This document shows positions 43,567 to 50,908 of a DNA stretch of 64,000 nucleotides, piece by piece. A program made the translations under genes and the position numbers. How positions within the stretch are numbered: the stretch's first letter is position 1; each line of letters starts with the position of its first letter. The stretch comes from JAKAVN01 sp963734845 (GTDB lineage Bacteria > Desulfobacterota > Binatia > Binatales > Binataceae). A model generated the notes under the pieces. That model was not told the DNA's origin. It saw only the letters and a program-made list of their open reading frames with translations, and did no database searches. The stretch lies in the NCBI GenBank assembly GCA_963734845.1, contig CAVTIS010000009.1, forward strand, positions 62,001 to 126,000. Reading direction: 5' to 3'.

Positions 43567-44697
43567 TTACATATCGAAGTGGCCGGTGGCTTTGGCGTGA
43601 CGCGCATCGTCGCGATGCGCCAGGTCGGGATTGCATCCGCGCTTCACCGCCATCCAGTAGGTGAAAAGCTGCAGCGACAGCAGCAGCGCGAACGGGCTTA
43701 GCGCCTCTTCTTCGCCCTCGACCTGAATTCCGACGTCGACCGCCTCAGCCAGCGCCGAGCCCGCGCGCGAATAGATGCCCAGGCGCTCAGCGCCGATCTC
43801 GCCGAGCGCATTGGCTAGTTGCTCGGCGCGCGCGCCGGCCGCGCCGCCGCCGCTTGCGATGATGACGAGGGTGTCGCGGTCAGCCGAGCTTATCGGGCCA
43901 TGCAGAAATTCCTCGATCTGCATCCCCTCGGCATAGGCGAAGCTGGTTTCCTTGAGCTTGAGCGCGATCTCGCGCGCAGTCGGATAGTTGGGCCCGCCGC
44001 CGAGCACCACGATGCGGCGGTAGTTGCGCATCTGCTCGGCCGCGTCGCGCTCCCGCGAATCGTCGCCCAGCCGCCGGCGCATCATTTCGGGAATCGTTTC
44101 GAACTCGCCTCGCAGCCGCTGCGTTTCAAGGTCGTCGCCGCTGCCGCCTGGCGAACGCAACTCGAGCGCCAACGCAAAGAGCAGCGCCATCGCCGCCGTC
44201 AGACTCTTGGTATGCGCCGCCGACTGTTCCTGCTCGGTCGTAAGCAACAAATGGTCCGCCACCCGCGCACCCTCGTCAGGCCCCTGGCCGCAGATCGCGG
44301 CGGTCACGACGCCGGCGGCTTTAGCCTCGGCCACCGCGCGCGCCGAGCACTGTTTCCATCCGCGATGCGACAGCACCAGCAACGCACCACCCGCCTGCGG
44401 CTTAAGCCCATAATTCACAACGTCGAACGAACTTACGGCCCGGACCGAAGCCATCCGGCCAATCGTTCGCAGCCAGTATTCGCCAAAGATGGCGCCGTTG
44501 AGCGACGTGCCGAGTCCGGCCAGCGTGAGCGAAGGCGCCTGCTTGAGCGCGCGCGCCAACGCGTCGGTGCCTTCGCGGTTGCGCGCCACAACCTCTGCGA
44601 TTGCGGCGGGTTGTGCCGCTATCGCGTCGAACATGTGGAAGGGATGGCCGGCGCGCGCCTTGGAGGGGTCGATTATGGATTGGGTCCTTGATGCCAC
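43567..44697 (-). CDS. SIS domain protein (sugar isomerase/deaminase-like)
   Basis: A 376-residue protein with two SIS domains, like the C-terminal isomerase half of GlmS. It has AGLGTSLNGAIFGEYWLRT, then IVVLGGGPNYPTAREIALKLKE and AYAEGMQIEEFLHGP, the phosphosugar-binding blocks. NPDLAHRDD near the end is GlmS-like. No glutaminase domain is present, so it would use free ammonia or act as a deaminase or sensor. GTG 44697 with AAGG six nt ahead is the start. It abuts the tRNA remnant at 44716. Confidence 0.88.
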   Translation of the reverse strand: MASRTQSIIDPSKARAGHPFHMFDAIAAQPAAIAEVVARNREGTDALARALKQAPSLTLAGLGTSLNGAIFGEYWLRTIGRMASVRAVSSFDVVNYGLKPQAGGALLVLSHRGWKQCSARAVAEAKAAGVVTAAICGQGPDEGARVADHLLLTTEQEQSAAHTKSLTAAMALLFALALELRSPGGSGDDLETQRLRGEFETIPEMMRRRLGDDSRERDAAEQMRNYRRIVVLGGGPNYPTAREIALKLKETSFAYAEGMQIEEFLHGPISSADRDTLVIIASGGGAAGARAEQLANALGEIGAERLGIYSRAGSALAEAVDVGIQVEGEEEALSPFALLLSLQLFTYWMAVKRGCNPDLAHRDDARHAKATGHFDM

Positions 44698-44714
44698 GTG
44701 TACCTTTGATGAGA

Positions 44715-44740
44715 GTGGCGACGGTAGGAGTCGAACCTAC
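44715..44740. repeat. attL-like direct repeat: 3' fragment of tRNA-Met
   Basis: 26 bp identical to 47456-47481. On the minus strand it reads as the T-stem, T-loop and 3' acceptor strand of tRNA-Met with its discriminator A. There is no matching 5' half here, so it is a displaced tRNA 3' end, as left behind at one junction of a tRNA-integrated element. Confidence 0.85.
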
Positions 44741-44808
44741 TTCGCCGACAAAATCCTTCAGAATCAAGGGTTAGCTTACACGAATAAGACCGAAATCGAG
44801 CCCTCTAG

Positions 44809-44825
44809 TTGGCACTTTGGTGGCA
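44809..44825 (+). repeat. Candidate integrase arm-type site, left end
   Basis: TTGGCACTTTGGTGGCA. A near-copy, with two extra bases, is at 47398-47416 at the other end of the element in the same orientation. Both lie within about 100 bp of an att repeat, which is where arm-type integrase sites are found. Confidence 0.4.
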
Positions 44826-44923
44826 GTTCTGCGGACCCAATTCCTAGCCTCTCCGAGCTTCGATGTTTGCTGGGCGTCGACGGCGCTGATGGCCGACCGC
44901 TGTTCGTCGACGCGGTGTGAATC

Positions 44924-45784
44924 GTGGCGGCCGCGCTCTCATGGGGCCTTAGCGATCGCGTGCGACTTATCGCATGCGATCTGTTCTTTGGTTTGCGGGA
45001 GGAACCGCAGGAGGTCAGCGCGACGGCGTCAACGGAGCGCTGCGCTTATCCGCGCGGTACCGCCTTCAATTCGACGAGGCGCATTGCGATGGAGGCGGGC
45101 TGCCGCCGTTGGCAGTGCCGTCCATGCGGCCGTCGCAAGGCGCGCAAAGTAAGTGAACGCTTCTCGCGACTGGGCGCTGATTTCCTCATGACGGTGAGCC
45201 TTCCGCGATCCGCCTGGGCGACTTCCGAAAACACAGCAGAGCTTCAGAGGCGCTGTCGTTGGCTTCTGCGGTTCATGCGCCGGCACGGTCTTCTCGAAGC
45301 TTACGGCTGGGTACGTGAGCAAGGCGCGGCTCGTCCGGAGTGCGTGTGTGCGCCAACGCTCCAAGGCTGTGCGTGTGGCGCCAACGGTCGTCAGCTACAT
45401 CGGCATTTTCTATTGCGAGTGGCGGGACCCGCTAATCGCTTTGGTCGTCGTTTCCTTCCATATGAAAAACTCCAAGCGGCCGCGAAGCGGTGCGGTCTTC
45501 GCACGCTCGATTTTCAGCCTGTCTTCGACCGGACGGGCGCAGCAAAGTACCTATCGAAATACCTGAGTAAATCGTTAGGCGAAGCACTCGGGCGGGCGCG
45601 CCGCTACGCGCTTAGCGTCTCGATTCCTGAAATGAAGGAACCGGAGTGGACGTGGGACCCGCGCCGCGTCGCGCTCGTCGCGGTCGAACGCTTAGGCGCA
45701 GTTTGTGTCGATTGGGATGCTGATTACTGGCGCGCCGAAGCCCCGCCATGGAAGCAGCATCGAGCGAGGCCGAGCACAGGCTAA
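44924..45784 (+). CDS. HUH-type replication initiation protein (rolling-circle Rep)
   Basis: A 286-residue protein built like small-phage and plasmid rolling-circle Rep proteins. An N-terminal zinc-like cluster (Cys60, Cys65, Cys68) precedes a beta-strand LMTVSLP and an amphipathic helix. A strand GWVREQG leads to the HUH motif LHRHFLLR (His159, His161), which chelates the metal. The catalytic-helix motif KYLSKYLSK carries Tyr209 and Tyr213. An insertion with four Cys (140, 142, 149, 151) before the HUH motif is unusual. The GTG at 44924 has no good ribosome site; ATG 45086 would lose part of the Cys cluster region. Integrity of all core motifs suggests recent function. Confidence 0.78.
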   Translation: MAAALSWGLSDRVRLIACDLFFGLREEPQEVSATASTERCAYPRGTAFNSTRRIAMEAGCRRWQCRPCGRRKARKVSERFSRLGADFLMTVSLPRSAWATSENTAELQRRCRWLLRFMRRHGLLEAYGWVREQGAARPECVCAPTLQGCACGANGRQLHRHFLLRVAGPANRFGRRFLPYEKLQAAAKRCGLRTLDFQPVFDRTGAAKYLSKYLSKSLGEALGRARRYALSVSIPEMKEPEWTWDPRRVALVAVERLGAVCVDWDADYWRAEAPPWKQHRARPSTG

Positions 45785-45840
45785 AAGAATCTAAGAAGCC
45801 ACTGAAAAAGAGACAGTCCACCCGGCGGAGCCGATAAATG

Positions 45841-45870
45841 AAAAAGGCCCAGTGTTACACTGGACCTTTT
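45841..45870. terminator. Bidirectional intrinsic terminator
   Basis: AAAAAGGCCCAGTG, a three-nt loop, then CACTGGACCTTTT: a nine-bp stem with one mismatch flanked by A and T runs. It lies between the convergent Rep and DUF4760-like genes and can serve both. Confidence 0.8.
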
Positions 45871-45934
45871 GTTCGGATTTGTTCGTCGAAAGCCGATTTA
45901 GAAATCTAGTCCGAAGGCCATAGCGTTTTTCTCC

Positions 45935-46549
45935 TCATTTCTTCTGCCACGTCTCGTACAGGACGTCAAACTGCTCCCAGATGTCTTGACGCCCCGTCAC
46001 CAATCGGTGCTCTATGATCCACTCGCTCAGTGCATCGTGCGCTCTCGCCACTATACCTTGAAAGGCTCCCTTGAGAAACCCTCTATCTCCGTGTTCTTCT
46101 TTGATTGCCACAGCTAGTTCTTCAAGAAAATTAAGCATGTAGCGAATATTGGCTGCTACGCGTTCCTGCTTCGGATCTAAAAGGAGCGCCTTTACTGCGG
46201 AGGGACCACCACCGGGGCGCATCTGAAAGATATCAGAAATCCGGTTCCAAGCTCGGCGCGCGTGGAATAAATCTGGACTGTTCCATCTTGAAATGAGCGC
46301 AAAAGCCTCAGCTTTCTTCTGTTGTTCCAACTGTTTCCACAAGCCTTCTGCCAGATAGAAACTACTTCCGATTCCGGCTGCGGCAGTAAGAGCTATGGCG
46401 AAAAACTCGATATCCGGACGGAATGTCGGCAGAAAGACGTAGGCGCACGTTAGGGCTACAACAAGAACAGCCAATGCTTGTGCAACGGGCACTGGCACCC
46501 GTACGGATAGGTCTAGGTCAAGGATGCCTCTTTGCTTCGTCGCAGCCAA
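45935..46549 (-). CDS. Membrane protein, DUF4760-like
   Basis: A 204-residue protein. Two N-terminal helices (ALAVLVVALTCAYVFLPTF and FFAIALTAAAGIGSSFYLA) are followed by a cytoplasmic helical domain with AEAFALISRWNSPDLFHARRAW and NIRYMLNFLEELAVAIKE. This resembles DUF4760-type proteins found as cargo on mobile elements. Function is unknown. Its base composition appears more AT-rich than flanking core genes, consistent with acquisition along with the element. Confidence 0.65.
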   Translation of the reverse strand: MAATKQRGILDLDLSVRVPVPVAQALAVLVVALTCAYVFLPTFRPDIEFFAIALTAAAGIGSSFYLAEGLWKQLEQQKKAEAFALISRWNSPDLFHARRAWNRISDIFQMRPGGGPSAVKALLLDPKQERVAANIRYMLNFLEELAVAIKEEHGDRGFLKGAFQGIVARAHDALSEWIIEHRLVTGRQDIWEQFDVLYETWQKK

Positions 46550-46653
46550 CGTCCGCGATTCTAAGCGAAGGTTTGCGTCAAGTACATACTTCCGTTTCAG
46601 AATCAGCCGCCTTTATCATTGCTTCATCCCGGGCAGGATTCTCGAAGTGTGGC

Positions 46654-46941
46654 CTAAATAGCGCCCGCGTTCATCGCGAGGCGCGTTGCGCGCGCGTGCG
46701 CGTCCAGCAGGACTTGATGTGGATTCTCGCGCTTGTCGCGGCAACCAGCGCACAGGTACTCGCGCTGGAGCCTGACACCCTCACGGCTGGACACTTCGGC
46801 TGGCTGGGCATGGCTGGCGTGTAAATGGAGCAGCGCGGCGAAGCGCTTGGCCCAGCGCAGATTCATGCGCTCAATATAGCGAAAGCGATTTGATTCAGCG
46901 ATGTAGCGGCTCGCGCGTCGGCACGTTCGCGCCTTGTTCAT
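46654..46941 (-). CDS. Doubtful small ORF overlapping the 55-aa gene
   Basis: A 95-residue frame whose ATG (46941) overlaps the stop of the upstream 55-residue gene by four nt (ATGA). It is Arg/Ala-rich with CAGCRDKRENPHQ near the centre and has no recognisable domain. The overlap is the only support. It may be a coincidental frame in GC-rich DNA. Confidence 0.25.
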   Translation of the reverse strand: MNKARTCRRASRYIAESNRFRYIERMNLRWAKRFAALLHLHASHAQPAEVSSREGVRLQREYLCAGCRDKRENPHQVLLDAHARATRLAMNAGAI

Positions 46942-47105
46942 GGACACCTGAGGAATCTCAAGTAGAAAGCTGTGAACACCAAGACAATGCCAATATTCAC
47001 TATCAGCCGTTCCCAGAATCGGTTTCTGAAGACCACGAAATCTACACCGACTATGATGGCTGCCATCGCCACCACGTAGAGTACGACGGCTACCTGTCTG
47101 CCCAT
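46938..47105 (-). CDS. 55-residue two-helix membrane protein
   Basis: Starts at ATG 47105 after AAGGGG about nine nt upstream and ends TGA at 46938. Helix one is VAVVLYVVAMAAIIVGVD; a basic turn FRNRFWERL follows; helix two is IVNIGIVLVFTAFYLRFL. It resembles a widespread family of small uncharacterised membrane proteins with the FFRNRFWERL turn. It is carried by the tRNA-Met element. The sequence is intact and too short for a 60-residue cutoff. Confidence 0.75.
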   Translation of the reverse strand: MGRQVAVVLYVVAMAAIIVGVDFVVFRNRFWERLIVNIGIVLVFTAFYLRFLRCP

Positions 47106-47397
47106 TCAGATTCCCCTTAAAAGCGCGCCCCGCTTTCGAACCCGCGTGGAGCGGGCGCGCCTGATTTCGAGGTGAGCGGCTGCACTTTGCGACGAAGTGC
47201 CGGGCGAGGAGCGCGGCGCGGGGCTTCGAGGAGCTGTTCTGCGGCGTTCGGCTGCGCGTAAACTGGAGCGCTCCGGCGTCCCGCGCTCGATCGCGATGCA
47301 GCTTGGCGACAAGATTGACAGCCGCTATGCGATCGCGGGCGAGCGGGAGCTAGGGCCGGCGCAGGCCCAGATGGGGCGACTATCTGAGGCAGAATGG

Positions 47398-47420
47398 TTG
47401 GCACTCTGTGGTGGCACTGG
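47398..47420 (+). repeat. Candidate integrase arm-type site, right end
   Basis: TTGGCACTCTGTGGTGGCAC followed by TGG. It parallels the left-end site at 44809-44825 in orientation and core, about 35 nt from attR. Confidence 0.4.
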
Positions 47421-47453
47421 CGAAAAAAGCCCAAACAAATCGCGGCGATTGGT

Positions 47454-47530
47454 TGGTGGCGACGGTAGGAGTCGAACCTACGACACTGCGGATATGAGCC
47501 GCATGCTCTAACCAACTGAGCTACGTCGCC
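47454..47530 (-). tRNA. tRNA-Met (CAT), elongator type
   Basis: A full cloverleaf of 77 nt including an encoded CCA (47456-47454). The acceptor stem is GGCGACG/CGTCGCC. The D arm is GCTC AGTTGGTTA GAGC. The anticodon stem TGCGG/CCGCA encloses loop CTCATAT (anticodon CAT), and the T arm is GTAGG TTCGACT CCTAC. GGCGACGTAGCTCAGTTGG resembles elongator tRNA-Met; an Ile2 (lysidine) identity is less likely but possible. Its 3' end is the attR of the element. Confidence 0.93.
47456..47481. repeat. attR-like direct repeat inside tRNA-Met
   Basis: 26 bp identical to 44715-44740, covering the tRNA T arm, 3' acceptor strand, discriminator and the first C of CCA. Confidence 0.85.
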
Positions 47531-47597
47531 ACCGAGCCGTCAACATTAGCCGGAGCGGCGCGGGCTTAAAAGGCCTGAGCTCAAACCTAAAAGCTTC

Positions 47598-48329
47598 TTA
47601 GCTGAGCGCGATAGCTTTGGTTTTTGCCTGGCGGCTCCCGCGGCCGACCTGGTAAAGCACGCCCTCGGTGAGTTCTATACAGGTTAGCTTGCCGCCGTAG
47701 ACCAGGCCGGTGTCGATGCCCAGTTTGTACGGCAGGTCGACCATCACGGCGCGCATCGGGGTATGCCCGAAGACCACGGTCGAGCCGAGCCGATGAGGGC
47801 TGAAAATAAATTCCTGGCGAATCCAGAGCAGGTCCTCGACGCGCTGCTCCTCGAGCTCGAGCGCCGGCACCACGCCGGCGTGAACGAACAGGTACGGCGG
47901 GCGAAGATAGCTGGTGGCCAGGCGTTTTACGAAATCGAGATGCCCCCCGGGGATACGGCCGCAGGCCTCGGGCAGGTCGCGCTCGGTCACGCCGTAGCTC
48001 TCGAGCGTAGCGGTGCCGCCGTTGAACAGGAACGACTCGCCGTAATTTCCGGGCAAGCCGAGGTACGCGCACATCATGTCCTCGTGGTTGCCCTTGAGAA
48101 AAACGAACTCGGCGCCACCCACCCGCTCGCGCTCGAGCAGCAGTTCAATCACGTCATGCGCCGACGGCCCGCGATCGACGTAGTCGCCGACGAAAACCAC
48201 CGTATCGCCGTGCACCGGCTTGATTGCGTTGAGCATCACGCCCAGCTCATCGGGGCATCCATGGATGTCGCCGATGGCGAAGAGGCGGCCGTTTGCCGCA
48301 GTCTGCGGTAGGTTGCTGTGCGTCGCCAT
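47598..48329 (-). CDS. Metallophosphatase (PPP-type serine/threonine phosphatase-like)
   Basis: A 243-residue calcineurin-like phosphoesterase. It has the metal motifs AIGDIHGC, FVGDYVDRGPS and LKGNHEDMM, with later metal His in FVHAGVVP and FGHTPMRAV. These match the bacterial PrpA/ApaH-like PPP family. Substrates could be phosphoproteins or nucleotides. It lies downstream of meaB on the same strand with 18 nt spacing. Confidence 0.9.
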   Translation of the reverse strand: MATHSNLPQTAANGRLFAIGDIHGCPDELGVMLNAIKPVHGDTVVFVGDYVDRGPSAHDVIELLLERERVGGAEFVFLKGNHEDMMCAYLGLPGNYGESFLFNGGTATLESYGVTERDLPEACGRIPGGHLDFVKRLATSYLRPPYLFVHAGVVPALELEEQRVEDLLWIRQEFIFSPHRLGSTVVFGHTPMRAVMVDLPYKLGIDTGLVYGGKLTCIELTEGVLYQVGRGSRQAKTKAIALS

Positions 48330-48347
48330 CGTTAATGCCGCCAGCGG

Positions 48348-49400
48348 CTAGTTGCGCCGTGCCGCAACGGCCGTGCCCTCCGCCAGCAATTCGCCGAGCG
48401 CCTTGCGATCCTCGATCACACGGCGCGCGGCGGTGTACGGATTGAGGCTCCCGGCGCGGACTTCGCTCACCACACCGTTCATGCCGCCGCTCAGGACCGC
48501 ACGCTCGGCTCGCTCTTCCATCTCGGCCGTCAGCACTTCGACGAACTCGCGGGTCCGCCGCTCGCGCTCGCGCTCGGGACTGCGATGGGCCGCGACGTAT
48601 TCGGCGTGGCGCGCGATCGCGGCCACCAGCGCGTCGACGCCCTGGTCGGCCGCCGCCTGCGTCAAGAGCACCGGCGGCAGCCATCCGGCGTCCTGGCGGC
48701 TCAGATGCACGCTCAACTCGAGTTCCGCCTTGACCCGGTCGGCGCCCTCGCGGTCGGCCTTGTTGACCACGAACAGGTCGGCGATTTCATTCAGCCCGGC
48801 CTTCATCACCTGCACGCCATCGCCGCCCTCGGGCACCGTTACCACCACGGTCGTATCGGCGAGGTCCATCACGGCAAGCTCGGTCTGGCCTACACCGACG
48901 GTCTCTATAATGATGACGTCGAAGCCGAAAGCGTCGAGCAGCTTTACGACCTCGCGCGCGGCGCGGCTCAGTCCGCCGTGGCTGCCGCGGCTCGAGAGGC
49001 TGCGGATGTAAACGCCGGCGTCGCGGTAATGGTCGGTCATGCGCACGCGATCGCCGAGTACCGCGCCGCCGGAAAAGGGGCTCGAGGGATCGATCGCCAG
49101 CACGCCCACTTCCTTGCGCTGGGCGCGATACTTCGCGATGAGGCGGTTGACCAGCGTCGACTTGCCCGCCCCGGGCGCGCCGGTCACCCCGACGATGTAG
49201 GCCTTTCCGACGCGCGAATAGATACGTTCCATCACGGTGCTGACCACCGGAGCGCGATTCTCGACCAGCGTGATCAGCCTGGCCAAGGCCAGGCGATCGC
49301 GAGCCGCGAAGCGCTCGAGCAGGGAATTCAGACGTGCGTTATCCACCGGGTTCGTCAGGCCGTCCTCTCTCTCGTCTATTGATGATAACCGCTGGAGCAT
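48348..49400 (-). CDS. meaB: Methylmalonyl-CoA mutase-associated GTPase MeaB
   Basis: A 350-residue G3E GTPase that protects and reloads the B12-dependent methylmalonyl-CoA mutase. It has the P-loop GVTGAPGAGKSTL, then LAIDPSSPFSGGAVLGDRVRM, SLSSRGSHGGLSRA, IIETVGVGQTELAV and VVNKADREGA. The start is taken at ATG 49400 since the open frame further up overlaps the divergent gene. The mutase subunits are not in the window, so it points to a propionyl-CoA pathway encoded elsewhere. Confidence 0.92.
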   Translation of the reverse strand: MLQRLSSIDEREDGLTNPVDNARLNSLLERFAARDRLALARLITLVENRAPVVSTVMERIYSRVGKAYIVGVTGAPGAGKSTLVNRLIAKYRAQRKEVGVLAIDPSSPFSGGAVLGDRVRMTDHYRDAGVYIRSLSSRGSHGGLSRAAREVVKLLDAFGFDVIIIETVGVGQTELAVMDLADTTVVVTVPEGGDGVQVMKAGLNEIADLFVVNKADREGADRVKAELELSVHLSRQDAGWLPPVLLTQAAADQGVDALVAAIARHAEYVAAHRSPERERERRTREFVEVLTAEMEERAERAVLSGGMNGVVSEVRAGSLNPYTAARRVIEDRKALGELLAEGTAVAARRN

Positions 49401-49511
49401 CGCGGGCGCAATTCGTAGGCGATTAAGGGGGCCGCGCGCAGGCCTGTGGAGCGTTCTGTTTCGCGTAGTTGTCTTGTTAGTGACGCCGGCATATTGTTCC
49501 GTTAAACACTG

Positions 49512-49925
49512 ATGAAACTGCCGGACGTTTACACCGACTGGCGAGTCGTGACCGGACTTGCACTGATCGTGCTCGGCGCCGTTAACTGGGAAATCGGCCG
49601 CGCCCGTACCCAGGAATACAGCCGCGTCGTCGTCGGACATGCGACAGTCGCCGCCGACGAGGCTTACCGGAGCTTCGACGAACTAGACCCGCATACCGAT
49701 AGCGCTGTGCTGGCGCCGTTCACCGACGCGCAGCGACAGGTTTCCTACGCGACCGCGCGGATGGATTTCTACCACGCGACGTTTCTGACCGGGCAGGCAC
49801 TGGTGCTGGTCGGCGTTGCGCTGACGCTGCTCGGCTTCATCGTGATAATCCAGCGCGACAACCGCCACGTCCATCGAAGGGCCCGAACAACCCTGGGCGG
49901 CAACGCTCCGCCGCACGCGCGCTAG
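49512..49925 (+). CDS. Small membrane protein (137 aa)
   Basis: Not recognised. One helix near the N-terminus (VVTGLALIVLGAVNWEIG) and one near the C-terminus (ALVLVGVALTLLGFIVII) bracket a soluble loop of about 65 residues (SRVVVGHATVAADEAY). The tail is basic. Both ends are probably cytoplasmic. It sits ahead of ispE with about 70 nt between. Confidence 0.65.
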   Translation: MKLPDVYTDWRVVTGLALIVLGAVNWEIGRARTQEYSRVVVGHATVAADEAYRSFDELDPHTDSAVLAPFTDAQRQVSYATARMDFYHATFLTGQALVLVGVALTLLGFIVIIQRDNRHVHRRARTTLGGNAPPHAR

Positions 49926-49993
49926 CACCGACCGCAAACGCACAAACGGTTCGCGCGTCGTCTCGCCTTCGCGACGGTTCCAGGAACGCACCA

Positions 49994-50908
49994 ATGGTCA
50001 AGCTGCTAGCCGAGCCGGCGCCGGCCAAGATAAATCTTTTCCTGCGAGTCGTCGGCCGGCATGCCGACGGCTATCACGAACTCGATTCGGTCTTCGTTCC
50101 GGTCTCGCTGTGCGACCGGGTGCGGGTGGAAATTCGCGTCGAGCCTCAAAGCGCCGCCGATACGGTTATCGCTCTCAGATGCGATCGCGACGACCTCCCT
50201 GTCGGGGAAAAAAACCTGGCATGGCGCGCTGCCGACGCATTTCTTCGTGAGTTCGGCGCCGAGATTCATCGCCCACGCCATGTCGCGATCGATCTGCGCA
50301 AAGAAATCCCGGCGGGTGCGGGACTGGGGGGCGGCTCCAGCGACGCCGGCGCCGTGCTGCGCATGATGGCTGCGCTCTGCCGCGTCGATGACGTGTCGAG
50401 GCTGGCCAGGGTGGCGCTCACACTCGGCGCCGACGTCCCGTTTTTCCTGAGGCCGCAGCTTGCCCACGTCGGCGGAGTGGGCGAACGTATCGCGCCGCTT
50501 GAAAACGAAGCGACGCGCGACGGCCCGGGTATCCGCCAGACTCCCCTGCAGATGGTAATCGCGGTGCCGCCAATCGAGGTCTCCACCGCAGAGATCTTCC
50601 GCGCACTGATGCCCGAACAATGGAGCGGCGCTGCGCCCGCGGAACATCTGCGCGTGATCGCCACGGGCAGGCCTGCGCCGGCGATGCTGCAGAACGATCT
50701 GGCGGTGGTGGCGATGGCGCGGTATCCGGTAATCGAGCGGCTCCGATCCGCGCTGATTGAGGCCGGTGCGGAGGGCGCCTCGATGTCGGGTAGCGGCGGC
50801 GCGGTCTTTGGAATCTTCGCCAACGCCGCAGGGGCTGCGAAAGCCGCCGACGAACTGCGCCGGAACCTTCCACAGGCTCGATATTACGTCGTAAATTCGC
50901 TTTCTTAG
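49994..50908 (+). CDS. ispE: 4-diphosphocytidyl-2-C-methyl-D-erythritol kinase
   Basis: A GHMP kinase of 304 residues in the MEP route to isoprenoids. The substrate region is EPAPAKINLFLRVVGRHADGYH. The ATP loop is PAGAGLGGGSSDAGAVL, the second domain carries LGADVPFFL, and the C-terminal motif is SMSGSGGAVFGIF. Sequence length and motifs match IspE. It precedes tRNA-Gln, prs and rplY, a common arrangement in delta-like proteobacteria. Confidence 0.94.
   Translation: MVKLLAEPAPAKINLFLRVVGRHADGYHELDSVFVPVSLCDRVRVEIRVEPQSAADTVIALRCDRDDLPVGEKNLAWRAADAFLREFGAEIHRPRHVAIDLRKEIPAGAGLGGGSSDAGAVLRMMAALCRVDDVSRLARVALTLGADVPFFLRPQLAHVGGVGERIAPLENEATRDGPGIRQTPLQMVIAVPPIEVSTAEIFRALMPEQWSGAAPAEHLRVIATGRPAPAMLQNDLAVVAMARYPVIERLRSALIEAGAEGASMSGSGGAVFGIFANAAGAAKAADELRRNLPQARYYVVNSLS

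Larger units (their letters stand above)
44715..47481. mobile_element. Decayed 2.7-kb integrative element in tRNA-Met
   Basis: Bounded by a 26-bp direct repeat of the tRNA-Met 3' end, the classic product of site-specific integration in a tRNA gene. Contents in order: attL, a TGGCAC-type repeat, an HUH Rep gene, a bidirectional terminator, a membrane protein, a possible small ORF, a 55-residue membrane protein, a degraded tyrosine-integrase C-terminus, a second TGGCAC-type repeat and attR within the intact tRNA. The middle part looks AT-richer than the surroundings. The integrase is broken, so it is probably immobile unless helped in trans. Confidence 0.8.
47197..47511 (+). pseudogene. Tyrosine integrase C-terminal remnant
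   Basis: The frame contains LRRSAARKLERSGVPRSI, then AMQL, a shortened GDKIDSRYAI, and ERELGPAQAQMGRL (47239-47382). This aligns by eye with the phage-integrase box II: H-x-LRR-x-ARxL, xRxGVPxxxAMxL, GHK...RYAI, E..L. Both catalytic His positions are lost (HD of HDLRR replaced by AV; the GHK box is shrunk to GDK), while the Tyr of RYAI is kept. The N-terminal 300 residues are gone. The frame runs on into attR and the tRNA, as integrase genes next to att sites often do. Confidence 0.7.

Noticed and set aside
44809..44825. Sigma-54 promoter ahead of the Rep gene
   Set aside because: The -24 box and spacing fit, but the -12 box has a mismatch and the paired right-end copy has a different spacing; an arm-type site fits both copies better.
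44716..44830. Possible second tRNA at the left end of the element
   Set aside because: The T arm and acceptor 3' strand are present, but no matching 5' acceptor strand or D arm follows.
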